This document shows positions 47,979 to 56,435 of a stretch of DNA of 64,000 nucleotides, in pieces (the first letter of the stretch is position 1; the number at the start of each line of letters is the position of its first letter). This DNA is from Bdellovibrionales bacterium. Its GTDB lineage: Bacteria; Bdellovibrionota; Bdellovibrionia; Bdellovibrionales; Bdellovibrionaceae. Under the pieces are notes generated by a model, which saw nothing but the letters and a program-made list of their open reading frames with translations, was not told the origin of the DNA and did no database searches. The position numbers and the translations under genes were made by a program. Location: positions 186,001 through 250,000 of the forward strand of contig JADJOV010000002.1 in the NCBI GenBank assembly GCA_016713585.1, read 5' to 3'.

Positions 47979-49237
47979 TAAAAGAACCAATGATAAGAAA
48001 GCAACTTCACGAAAAGACCATCAGGCGAATGGACGCAATTTGCTCCTGGTTTCAAAGCAAAACCGCCGAGCTGACCTATCCAATATACTCTAGTTACGAT
48101 ATTCGAGACTCTGGCTATAAAATTGTCAACGTGGATGCAAACATATATCCCGCGGGTTTCAACAATATCTGCCCCACTGATAAAGAAACCGCGCCAGGAC
48201 TTTTTGCAAAATATCTAAACCAACATTACCAAAATGATATTGATAAAATTCTTCTCGTCACAGAGGAACACACCAACAATGCCTATTATTGGGAAAACGT
48301 TTGGACGATTCAAGACCTTCTCACTGCCGGAGGTTATGAAGTGAGAGTGGCTTTGGCCAAATCATTTGAGACACCGCTCACTGTCAAGACTTCGTCTGGC
48401 CGAGATGTCACTGTTTATTCGGCCGGGGAAAATTCAAATTTGTGGAAAGAGTTCACCCCAGATTTGGTGGTGAGTAATAATGACTTTTCCGAAGCCCATG
48501 AAGAATGGGCCAAGAATATGGTCCTCCCAATGAATCCACCCCGAGAGATGGGCTGGTATCAGAGAAAGAAAAGTCGCTATTTTGAAAACTACAACAGTCT
48601 CGTCAATGAGTTCGCAGAGGTCGCCGACATCGATCCTTTTTTAATGAGAGTTGAAACTGAAGAATTTTTGGATTTCGATATTAACAACGAAGAAAGTCGA
48701 GAGGCCTTAGCCCAAAAGGTCGATACTTTTTTGACCGACCTCAAAATTAGTTACCAGAAACGGGGCCTCGACCAAGTTCCTTTTGCCTTCGTAAAGAACA
48801 ACTCAGGAACCTACGGACTTGCGGTCACAAGAGTCAGCAGCGGACAAGAAATCAGAGAATGGAATTATAAGTCCAGAAAAAAAATGAAGGCGGCCAAAGG
48901 TGGCCGTGATGTTGAAGAAGTTATCATTCAGGAAGGAGTGCCGTCTGTCATTCAGGCGGATGGCGCCACGGCAGAGCCCGTTATTTATATGATTGGATGT
49001 CAGCTTGTTGGAGGATTCCTAAGAACTCACTCTGAAAAGTCCTCAACTGAAAGTCTTAATAGCCCAGGCGCAATCTATAAGCGTTTGTGCGTCTCGGATT
49101 TGTTAGTTCGCCCAGAAGGCTGTGTCCTTGAAAATGTCTATAAGTGGTCTGCCAAGCTTGGATTGCTCGCTATAGGTCTAGAAGCCGGTCAAATGGGAGT
49201 CACTTTTAAGGGTTTTCATAAAAAGTCATGCACCTAA
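47975..49237 (+). CDS. gshA: Glutamate-cysteine ligase, Acidithiobacillus-type GshA
   Basis: This resembles the glutamate-cysteine ligase family named for acidophilic iron oxidisers and spread in proteobacteria, which is unrelated in sequence to E. coli GshA. Typical segments are IVNVDANIYPAGFNNICPTD, EEHTNNAYYWENVWTIQDLL, VVSNNDFSEAHEEW, PFAFVKNNSGTYGLAV and EGVPSVIQADGATAEPVIYM. At 420 residues it is full length. It would make gamma-glutamylcysteine for glutathione. gshB is not in the window. Last gene of the overlapping four-gene run. Confidence 0.85.
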   Translation: MIKEPMIRKQLHEKTIRRMDAICSWFQSKTAELTYPIYSSYDIRDSGYKIVNVDANIYPAGFNNICPTDKETAPGLFAKYLNQHYQNDIDKILLVTEEHTNNAYYWENVWTIQDLLTAGGYEVRVALAKSFETPLTVKTSSGRDVTVYSAGENSNLWKEFTPDLVVSNNDFSEAHEEWAKNMVLPMNPPREMGWYQRKKSRYFENYNSLVNEFAEVADIDPFLMRVETEEFLDFDINNEESREALAQKVDTFLTDLKISYQKRGLDQVPFAFVKNNSGTYGLAVTRVSSGQEIREWNYKSRKKMKAAKGGRDVEEVIIQEGVPSVIQADGATAEPVIYMIGCQLVGGFLRTHSEKSSTESLNSPGAIYKRLCVSDLLVRPEGCVLENVYKWSAKLGLLAIGLEAGQMGVTFKGFHKKSCT

Positions 49238-49264
49238 AACTTCGATTTGACGTATGCTATCATT

Positions 49265-49933
49265 ATGACCAACCGGAGTTTTAAGTCTTTCTATCGAAAT
49301 CTTCCCTATTTCAGGCTTGGGCTTTTTACAGCAGGCTTCATTGGGGGGCTCCTGATCGGCCTCGGCCCAGAGAGTCCTTTTCAGTCTCGAAGGCCTGCAG
49401 CAATTAGGCCTTACTACGATTTTACAAACCTTCGGGGATCAGCCCTCGAGGTGGCTCTCAAAGAACGAGTTGTTTCAAATCTTGAAATAGTTCACAAAGA
49501 CAAAGATGTAGGACTTGCTTTTGGCCACTTTGCCTTTACCAACTCAGCATCCGAAAAGACCTTTGGCTGCAATGAATACAAAAATGTGACATTAAAATTT
49601 GAATCTGCAGATATGGCAATCTCAGGAGAGAAATCCCGAATGGAAGTTCAATCCGATTGTGTAGCCTCAGCCGATATCACAATGATCGAGCCTATCTGGT
49701 TGCCCCTTTCAAAAATCTATATCGATAAGCCGACCGATGGCGACTTTCAATTTATGGAGGGCCAGAAAACGGCAGTCCATTTTTCCAATATCTCTGATGA
49801 GTGGCCAAAAAAATGGCATTTGATTGGAGTTAAATTGAGCAATCCCACTCATGAGCTTTCAGTCGATCGAAATGAGATGCTCAAAATTATTGGTAAACCT
49901 ATCGTTTTGTCTGTGCCTAAAAGTTCAGACTAA
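49265..49933 (+). CDS. Membrane-anchored periplasmic protein of unknown function
   Basis: One N-terminal transmembrane segment (FRLGLFTAGFIGGLLIGLGP) follows a short basic cytoplasmic end. The rest appears periplasmic with mixed beta composition (FEVALK-like charged stretches, NVTLKFESADMAISGEKSRM). Two cysteines (FGCNEY, SDCVAS) could pair. ATG 49265 is preferred to TTG 49247. It converges on hpf with a four-base overlap. No family recognised. Confidence 0.65.
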   Translation: MTNRSFKSFYRNLPYFRLGLFTAGFIGGLLIGLGPESPFQSRRPAAIRPYYDFTNLRGSALEVALKERVVSNLEIVHKDKDVGLAFGHFAFTNSASEKTFGCNEYKNVTLKFESADMAISGEKSRMEVQSDCVASADITMIEPIWLPLSKIYIDKPTDGDFQFMEGQKTAVHFSNISDEWPKKWHLIGVKLSNPTHELSVDRNEMLKIIGKPIVLSVPKSSD

Positions 49934-50324
49934 CTGACTCTTTCAAACTCTGGCTCCCTAGACTTAAAACTATGTTCGACATCTTTGACAATCTGACGAG
50001 CAATTTTTCTCTCTTTAACCCGCACTCGATCACCATGGCGATTTAGTTTTTCAAGCATGTGGTCGACAACTTCGGCCAACGCCACATAGAGATTTGAGTC
50101 GGCCTTCTTCACCGTAATTCCACGATATCTTCCTCTAGAAATGTGTACTTTTACTTTAAAAAAATCAGGACCAGCCTGGGTCGGAGAGTTTTCCATCTCC
50201 AGCGTGACCAGCATTGTACCAGCCCCAGGTCCGGAAACTTGTCCGCTAAGGCCTCAAGACGTTCTTCGACTGCCTCACGGGCCATTTCTGATTTCTCCAA
50301 ATTCTTAAATTTAATCTGAATCAT
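49930..50324 (-). CDS. hpf: Ribosome hibernation promoting factor, short form (one frameshift)
   Basis: A small sigma-54 modulation/HPF fold protein that docks on idle 30S subunits. The repaired sequence starts MIQIKFKNLEKSEMAREAVE, then MLVTLEMENSPTQAGPDFFK, and the basic part KADSNLYVALAEVVDHMLEK. A C run at 50223-50226 lacks one base; without repair the N-terminal 36 residues are lost. AAGGGAG precedes ATG 50324, which overlaps the stop of the gene upstream (ATGA). The long C-terminal dimerisation domain is absent. Confidence 0.85.
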
Positions 50325-50785
50325 ATAAAACTCCCTTCTTCTGTCTTAGTTGAGCCTCTATCAATTGCGCCTTTATCAATTCGGTCTTTCATCTTCTCAC
50401 ACTTTTCGTCCTGACAGACGGTGGGTTTTTCTTCCAAACACGCCACTTTCAATTTCGCCAAGTTATCCAGTGCGGAGCCCTCAAGCCAGGGTTGAACCGC
50501 CAAAAGACTCTGAGTCTTGCCCCAACAGTTCATCGCATTCACTTTGGGAAGACCTCCAAATCCATTCTCCAAGTTCTTAATCAAACCTTGATTCGCTGAA
50601 GCCTGAATAACATGACTTGCGGATGATGCCACATAGGTGATGGCTGAAACTCCCACCCAGAGCAATATGGCTCCAGAGGCAAGAAGGCCCAAGCCCCCGA
50701 CGATTGCGAAAATCCAAACCCTTCGCATAAGATTCGGTTGTGCTTTTAGCCTCTGCAAAATCTCAAAAACAATCTGCGACTTCAT
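50321..50785 (-). CDS. Membrane protein of the hpf operon
   Basis: A 154-residue protein with one strong transmembrane segment at about residues 25-50 (IFAIVGGLGLLASGAILLWV). After it comes a soluble part with four cysteines (MNCWGK, VACLEE, TVCQDEKCEKM) and an Asp/Lys-rich end. I recognise no family. Its start overlaps the stop of the eRF1-like gene (ATGA), and its stop overlaps the hpf start, so it is embedded in that operon and may anchor the others to the membrane. Confidence 0.75.
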   Translation of the reverse strand: MKSQIVFEILQRLKAQPNLMRRVWIFAIVGGLGLLASGAILLWVGVSAITYVASSASHVIQASANQGLIKNLENGFGGLPKVNAMNCWGKTQSLLAVQPWLEGSALDNLAKLKVACLEEKPTVCQDEKCEKMKDRIDKGAIDRGSTKTEEGSFI

Positions 50786-51924
50786 CCGAACCTCTCCTGA
50801 AGGACTTCATATTGATAGGAATCTTCGGCCCTCTCTAATTCTTTATGATCATCATCAAGAATCGCTAAAATTGGGCGACCATTTGGAATTTCACTACGAG
50901 ATGCTACAGTGACTTCTCCACCTTGGCTCAAAACCATCTGTGCCAAATCATCCAAAATGTCGTCATCTTCATGATCGAGGTCAAAGGGATGAATGGCCAG
51001 CCCTCCTGACTTTCTGTCGATTTTCCCAAAAATACTTATTTCATCTGTAACGATCAACTTTCTAACTCGTCCCTGAACTATCGCCTTCGAAATTTGAAAG
51101 ATATTCTTTTGAGTTCGTTTCCCTTCGTCAGCAAATCGAAACTCCATCAAAGTTTTTTCAATGGCCGCTTTCGAATCTGCCTTTAGAATTTTTCTGATTG
51201 ATGAACTCACATCGCTGACATTGTTTGTGTTGAAAAAGTTTGCGACAGGAGCTTTAACTGAATTCTTGTACTTAAGGCTCCGATTAAACGCTTCAATCAG
51301 CTCCTTTGTACCAGCCAAAAACAGCTTAGGCTTGGAAGTTTTTGTGAGCTGGGCAATCCATGTGTTCAGCCACACAAACGTCTCATCTTCTTTGAGCCTA
51401 CTTTGACGAGCTGTCTTAGGACTCAACGTGTCCTCCATGGATTTTCCTTTCGGAAAAGATTCTGGATACAAAATCGAATCAATCAATTTCAGTGAGCTCT
51501 GACTTCCTAGATAGAGATGAGCGGCCCGCTGCTCAAGTCCAAGCAACAAAAAGTCTTGATCTGATTGTAACCAACGAAGGAGCGGCTTGACATGGAAACT
51601 AGTAGCGACCTGACATGTCTGTTCAACATCGACTGGCACGTTCAAAACTCGGAAAGACTCCTGATTACGAAAGATTCCGATATTGCCTTTCATCTCCTTG
51701 AAAATTCTCGCGTCCACCAACAGGGTATCAAGGGGCTCCAGAAACTTAGCTCTTTCTTCATCTGTCATCACAGGGTTTAACCACTCCTGGGCTTGCCCAA
51801 TTGCTTCGCGAAGCTGCTTCTTTAGATCAATCAACTTGCCTCGATTAACCAAGTAAGCAGTTAGGTGAACACCTTCCGCTGACTCAAGTAACGGCTTTAA
51901 AGTCATCTTCTTTGAAATCAACAT
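50782..51924 (-). CDS. Bacterial archaeo-eukaryotic release-factor-like protein (baeRF family 3 type)
   Basis: The domain order matches bacterial homologues of eRF1: an N-terminal domain (SFHVKPLLRWLQSDQDFLLL then LEQRAAHLYLGSQSS), a middle domain (FVWLNTWIAQL, KPKLFLAGTKELIEAF) and a C-terminal pelota-like domain (AIVQGRVRKLIVTDEISIFG, DDILDDLAQMVLSQGGEVTV). I see no GGQ tripeptide, so peptide release by the usual chemistry is doubtful. GGAGGAC precedes the ATG. It is the first gene of an overlapping operon ending in hpf, which supports a ribosome-linked role. Confidence 0.8.
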   Translation of the reverse strand: MLISKKMTLKPLLESAEGVHLTAYLVNRGKLIDLKKQLREAIGQAQEWLNPVMTDEERAKFLEPLDTLLVDARIFKEMKGNIGIFRNQESFRVLNVPVDVEQTCQVATSFHVKPLLRWLQSDQDFLLLGLEQRAAHLYLGSQSSLKLIDSILYPESFPKGKSMEDTLSPKTARQSRLKEDETFVWLNTWIAQLTKTSKPKLFLAGTKELIEAFNRSLKYKNSVKAPVANFFNTNNVSDVSSSIRKILKADSKAAIEKTLMEFRFADEGKRTQKNIFQISKAIVQGRVRKLIVTDEISIFGKIDRKSGGLAIHPFDLDHEDDDILDDLAQMVLSQGGEVTVASRSEIPNGRPILAILDDDHKELERAEDSYQYEVLQERFG

Positions 51925-52038
51925 AAGTCCTCCATAGTTTAAGTTATTGCTCCAAGTGATCGCGTTACGCTTTCACTCCTATTACTTTACGGATTATTTA
52001 TAGATTGGTAAAATAGATAAAAGGTGTCTCTTGTACTG

Positions 52039-52251
52039 CTAAAACCAATACACAAAAAGACTGTGAAACTGCTTTCCAAGGAAACGCTGCTTCCTTAAAG
52101 AAGCATCGCCTCGTGTTGTTTCGCCAGACTCTACCTTCCCACCAGGCAGAAAGAAATACTTCATCTTGTTATGTGGGTCTTCTGCGTGAAATCCAAGGAT
52201 TCTATTTTCATGAACAACTACTACGCTGACTCTATCACGGTCGATTTTCAT
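52039..52251 (-). pseudogene. NUDIX hydrolase, N-terminal fragment
   Basis: The start MKIDRDRVSVVVVHENRILG and FFLPGGKVESGETTRGDASL match the N-terminal half of a NUDIX domain, including the first half of the NUDIX box. The essential REVxEExG part is missing. After it the frame reads unrelated residues to a stop at 52039. No other frame restores the box. It is therefore truncated. Confidence 0.65.
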
Positions 52252-52319
52252 TATGTCGAGCAATATGCCATGTCTCGCTATGTTTGTCCATTTCCAAGCT
52301 CAAAACCAATTACGATTGA

Positions 52320-52342
52320 AACCTCACTTCTTCAATGAGGTT
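52320..52342. terminator. Hairpin between the EamA transporter and the NUDIX fragment
   Basis: AACCTCA (52320-52326) and TGAGGTT (52336-52342) pair perfectly around a nine-base loop, just after the transporter stop on the minus strand. Only a weak T tract follows. Confidence 0.45.
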
Positions 52343-52345
52343 GCT

Positions 52346-53416
52346 TTAGGTATGGTCGTGCTGATGGTGAATATCTGGAAAATGCGCATGAGTGTGAGTC
52401 ATTAAAGTATGAGTATGAAGATGGAGGTGTGGCTCGCCTTTCGGATCATTGACCGAATGTTCGTGCAAATGATGATCGTCATGAATATGCTCATGGGAGT
52501 GCTTCAAATCCTTGTGCGTATGTTTATGCCCGTGATCTTCACTCAAATGAAACCAAAGGCCTGCTGCCATCAACACGAGCGCCATCGAAAACGGCAGGCT
52601 CAAAGATTCCTTTAAAAATAAAATCGACAGCAGTGAGCCGATAATTGGAGCTGTCGAAAAGATGGCCCCGGTTCTTGCTGTGCCGATTGATCCGAGAGAA
52701 ACAATAAACGCAACTAAACTAACGCCAATTCCCAAAAATCCAAGGACTCCAATTTGCAGAATCTCAATTCCAAGTGCCAGCCGCTCGCCAAGGAAATATC
52801 CTAAAACTAAGTTGGAACTACCTGCGATGAGGCCTTTAAACGAAGCAACTAGTACGGGATCTAAGTGTGAAATATTCCTTGTGACATTGTTATCGACACC
52901 CCATGAAAGACAAGCAAATCCAATCAAAGAAAAACCAAGCAACGAATCTGAACCAGAATCACCGGATGAATTTAAAGTTAGTGTCAAACATCCAAGAACA
53001 ATCAATGTCATTCCATAGACGATTTTTTTCTCAAAGTGTTCTCTAAAAATGAACCACGCAATCAACGAAGTGAAAACAGCTTCCAAATTCAGTAACAAAG
53101 ATGCTGAGGACCCACTGATGTGGGTGATCCCGTATGTAAGAAAAGCCGGCCCAGAGATTCCACCCAATATGGTGGCCAGAATAAACCACTTGTAATCTGC
53201 CTTTTGTATACGAGAGAAGCTGACTTTGATGTCCCTTCTCATCAGTAAGATTGCAAACAGGCCAAGTCCCGCAAAGAAATACATAAGCCCCGCCATGCTT
53301 TGAGGCGGTAAATCCTGTGACAGCAACTTAGACCCTGGAGCGATGCATCCAAAGAACAGAGCAGCCAATAGGGCCGGCCTGTAGTTTTTAAGTGTAAATA
53401 AATAACCTGATCTCAT
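52346..53416 (-). CDS. EamA/DMT-family transporter with histidine-rich C-terminal tail
   Basis: Ten transmembrane segments in two EamA halves are readable (YKWFILATILGGISGPAFLT, SSASLLLNLEAVFTSLIAWF, GAIFSTAPIIGSLLSILFLK). The last 60 residues are a soluble His/Asp-rich tail (DHGHKHTHKDLKHSHEHIHD, ending HHQHDHT) with about 20 histidines. Such tails are common in zinc and nickel transporters but unusual in EamA drug/metabolite exporters. ATG 53416 is preferred. A metal-export role is an inference. Confidence 0.82.
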   Translation of the reverse strand: MRSGYLFTLKNYRPALLAALFFGCIAPGSKLLSQDLPPQSMAGLMYFFAGLGLFAILLMRRDIKVSFSRIQKADYKWFILATILGGISGPAFLTYGITHISGSSASLLLNLEAVFTSLIAWFIFREHFEKKIVYGMTLIVLGCLTLTLNSSGDSGSDSLLGFSLIGFACLSWGVDNNVTRNISHLDPVLVASFKGLIAGSSNLVLGYFLGERLALGIEILQIGVLGFLGIGVSLVAFIVSLGSIGTARTGAIFSTAPIIGSLLSILFLKESLSLPFSMALVLMAAGLWFHLSEDHGHKHTHKDLKHSHEHIHDDHHLHEHSVNDPKGEPHLHLHTHTLMTHTHAHFPDIHHQHDHT

Positions 53417-54082
53417 CAATTTCTTCTTAGACAAAATGTGGAAAGAACTCCACCCAATTAGTAAAATAGGTTTTGAACCTAAGCTTGTCAATTTATTCTC
53501 CCGTCAAATCCAAACCATTGAGCATTCATGCTTTTGCCTTGCGCCAGCTTCAGGAACTACCTTATGAAACCAGCTTTGGATGGAATCCAATGGACGGCTC
53601 CATTTACCTACCCGAAACCAATAGTAGTGCATTAGTTCTGAAGTTTATTATTGCTGAGCCAAACAACTGCGGCGATCCCAATCAATCTAGAAAAACTATG
53701 GTTCAAATTGTTAGAAGGTCAAAACTTTCAAATGGATCAAGTCAAGATACAGTGGTCTCTGACTTTGAATCGTCGACTAATCCAATGTGCCCCAATGTTG
53801 ATTCAAAACTGGAGATCGCTTGGCAGAACATAAAATTCACCTGTCAGTATTTTGGTTCAGAAGGAACTACTTCTTCTGCATTCTCTGTTAGGAATCTAAT
53901 TCGCGCTCGGTGACAGCTATCGCTGGAAATTACCGTATCGTCCAATTCCGTCATCTCAACTTAAGACTTTACTTGGACATCCGGTATACCGTTGTATAAT
54001 ATCAAGCTTTTGGGCGCGAGAAATCGACGCTTCAAATTTCAGAGCTTGGGACCCAGATTTGGTTTTATGGGGAGGGGACAAT
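53417..54082. other. Region without a confident gene; broken frames possible
   Basis: A plus-strand frame at 53473-53913 encodes ELPYETSFGWNPMDGSIYLP and two cysteines. A second frame at 53651-53833 encodes IPINLEKLWFKLLEGQNFQM. Either could belong to a decayed gene, because the frame at 53910-54060 also lacks stops. I recognise no family. No promoter or RNA gene is evident. Confidence 0.35.
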
Positions 54083-54907
54083 ATGGTAAATATAGAAAAG
54101 TTCAAACACATGAACCATCTTCCAGACCATAAAAACCTTTGCTCCGCGCTACTTTCATTCTTTAACGAACAGGACGGAATTATTGGTGCCTTCGTTAGTG
54201 GTAGCGGGTCTGCGGGTGGAATGGATTTTCATAGCGATTTGGATCTGGGTTTTCTTTGTTCAAGCGATGATGCAAAGGAGAAAGTTTGGTCGAAGCGATT
54301 CGATTGGATGCTACCCCCTTGGTTTCATCGAATGGATGCGGACCATGTGAAACCGTATTTTATCATCTATTTGTTTGAACCTCACATCCATGTTGATTTG
54401 GTCTTCTATACGAAAGAGAATCTCCCTCCACAGGCGGGTGGACCATATACAATCGCGTTTGACAGAAATGCTCAACTTGGAAATTGGCTGACCGAGGTCA
54501 ACAAGCCTTTCAACATACCAGTCGATTGGTCGAATGTTGTCCATGAGGAAGAAAGAATTTGGACTTGGATTCACTATGCTTGGTGCCACGTTGGTCGAGG
54601 TGAGTATTACGACATTGCTGCTGGTTTTGCGTTTCTAAGAGATATTCCACATAGCTGGTATGCAAGGATGAAAGGAACTGAGAGGTTTAATAGTCGCCGC
54701 TTGGAGAGTCGAGGCGAGTCGCACTTTGTTGAAAAGATGCGGCTTTGTTATCCGATGCCGGATCGTGCGAGCACGAAGGCCGCACTCCTAAATCTGATCG
54801 GAATTCACAATGAACAACGGGAGCAGGTTGATAAACTGATTCGCCCTCAATGGAAGACCACCCAATCTGCTAGGGATAGAATCACGCGGTTGGTGAGCGA
54901 AATATGA
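54083..54907 (+). CDS. Nucleotidyltransferase-domain protein (aminoglycoside adenylyltransferase-like)
   Basis: A Pol-beta-type nucleotidyltransferase fold: GAFVSGSGSAGGMDFHSDLD (GS plus DxD metal motif), then a third Asp in HIHVDLVFYTKENL. The C-terminal part is helical (IWTWIHYAWCHVGRGEYYDI). This resembles enzymes that adenylylate aminoglycosides or other small molecules. GGGAGGGG precedes ATG 54083, chosen over 54059. It is the only gene on the plus strand for several kilobases. Substrate unknown. Confidence 0.78.
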   Translation: MVNIEKFKHMNHLPDHKNLCSALLSFFNEQDGIIGAFVSGSGSAGGMDFHSDLDLGFLCSSDDAKEKVWSKRFDWMLPPWFHRMDADHVKPYFIIYLFEPHIHVDLVFYTKENLPPQAGGPYTIAFDRNAQLGNWLTEVNKPFNIPVDWSNVVHEEERIWTWIHYAWCHVGRGEYYDIAAGFAFLRDIPHSWYARMKGTERFNSRRLESRGESHFVEKMRLCYPMPDRASTKAALLNLIGIHNEQREQVDKLIRPQWKTTQSARDRITRLVSEI

Positions 54908-54972
54908 ATTTAATTTTGAAGCTGAAATTGAATTCATCATCACCAGCGTGGTAGCCCTTCATGGTGTTGCCT

Positions 54973-55530
54973 TCACTTCCCATTCAAAATAATTTGAAAA
55001 GAATATTCATCGACAAAATCTCCGTCGATAAAGGCAGCATCACTCAAGAGGCCAATTTTTTGAAATCCCAGCTTTTCATAGAGCTTAATACCCGGTTGAT
55101 TGTACGTTCTGACTGTCAACTCTACTCGGTGAAATCCAATCTCTTTAGCTAGTTCCAAGGTATATTGAAGCATTTGGGTACCAAGCCCAGAGTTTGAAAA
55201 CTCATTTTGAATACTCATTCCCAATGAACCTGTCTTACGAACAAATTCCGCTTGAAAGCCAACAAATCCTAACGCACCAACTATTCGGTCATTGTAAAAC
55301 GCGCATAACATGAATTTGTCTTTTGCATTTTCAAATTCAGTCAAGATCTTAGCTTCGTCTTCTACTCTAAACTCATTCCAGTAATCAAACGATTGATTCA
55401 GATTCTTGTATGATTCAGCATGCGTAATCCTAAGATGATTCAGTATATGTTCGGCTTCACTCGCGAGTGGTGACCGTAGGACTATTTTCTGACCATTTTT
55501 TGTACTTATTTTCCTGAGACTAACTTTCAT
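54973..55530 (-). CDS. GNAT-family N-acetyltransferase
   Basis: An acetyl-CoA-dependent acetyltransferase, RimJ/RimL- or PaiA-like. The acetyl-CoA loop is GMSIQNEFSNSGLGTQMLQY (Q/RxxGxG/A) with LTVRTYNQPGIKLYEKLGFQ, typical of the family. GAGGAC precedes ATG 55530, preferred over the longer frame, because that longer frame overlaps the end of the preceding FosA-GNAT gene. The substrate is unknown. Confidence 0.85.
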   Translation of the reverse strand: MKVSLRKISTKNGQKIVLRSPLASEAEHILNHLRITHAESYKNLNQSFDYWNEFRVEDEAKILTEFENAKDKFMLCAFYNDRIVGALGFVGFQAEFVRKTGSLGMSIQNEFSNSGLGTQMLQYTLELAKEIGFHRVELTVRTYNQPGIKLYEKLGFQKIGLLSDAAFIDGDFVDEYSFQIILNGK

Positions 55531-55549
55531 CTTGTCCTCAAAATTCTGA

Positions 55550-56435
55550 TTAATCGAACCAAATTTCCATATGAGGTAATAATAAGTTGGGCCTAATATT
55601 TGATTGAACAGAACCAACATTTTTGGCTCCCATTTTCAAATAAAACGGCTCGGCATAAGGGTCTGAAGCTATTCGAAACTGACTCCAACCAATTCTTTTT
55701 GCCGCGAGGACAGCCTCTTTAAAAAGAGATTTACCAACTCCTTACCGACAAAACGTGGGTCAATCCACAGATGATCAAGGCGATTTTCGTCGCTCACTGT
55801 TTTCAAAGCAAAAAACCAATAATTTCACCATTCAATTCCGAAACGCCCACTGGCCAATTACGAATATCTTCTGAAGTTACCTTTAGAACGTTGTAACATT
55901 TTTCTAGATAATCCGGAGGGTAAGGCCAATAAGATTTTGATCGCACGGCTAAACCACTCAAAAAGCAAGCTTCGTGGTCATGAGCTGGACGTATAACAAT
56001 ACTCGAGTCCACAGAATTTGAAACATCAAAATACTCAATTGAATCACTCCATGGCCTTTTCATAATCGATTCAATTCTTGTTTTCCAGCTGCCTACATGA
56101 ATTTCAAGTTTATGCTCATCGGGGTCCATGAAATAAAGAGAGTCACCTTCTGAAACATTCTCTTTCCAAATCTTTGCTCCTGATTTTTTAATCTGAGTAC
56201 TAAGATTCTCAAAATTTTCCGAAGAAACCGAAAATGCAAAGTGAGTATACTCAGGAAGAGGTGCCGCTCTTGTTCTTGAATCCAGATCCATGCAAAACCA
56301 AAAGTCACCTGCCAAAAAATAAGCACCTTGCGAATGTCTTATCAAAGGTTTAAACTCTAAGATCTCTTTATAGAATTGAAAGGATCTTTCTAAATCTTTG
56401 ACCGCTATGGTGATGTGATTAAGACCCGTAATCAC
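55550..56435 (-). CDS. FosA-like glyoxalase domain fused to a GNAT domain (frameshifts)
   Basis: Residues 1-135 match FosA-type thiol transferases: MITGLNHITIAVKDLERSFQ, DYTHFAFSV-like EYTHFAFSV, and EGDSLYFMDPDEHKLEIHVG (metal His and Glu). A GNAT domain follows (IVIRPAHDHEACFLSGLAVR, then WIDPRFVG, GVGKSLFKEAVLAAKRIGW and FYLKMGAKNVGSV). Breaks at 55810-55815 (one A missing) and 55760-55761 (one C missing) lie between the parts. It starts with GTG overlapping the paiB stop. A fosfomycin or thiol-drug modifying role is plausible for the first domain. Confidence 0.75.
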
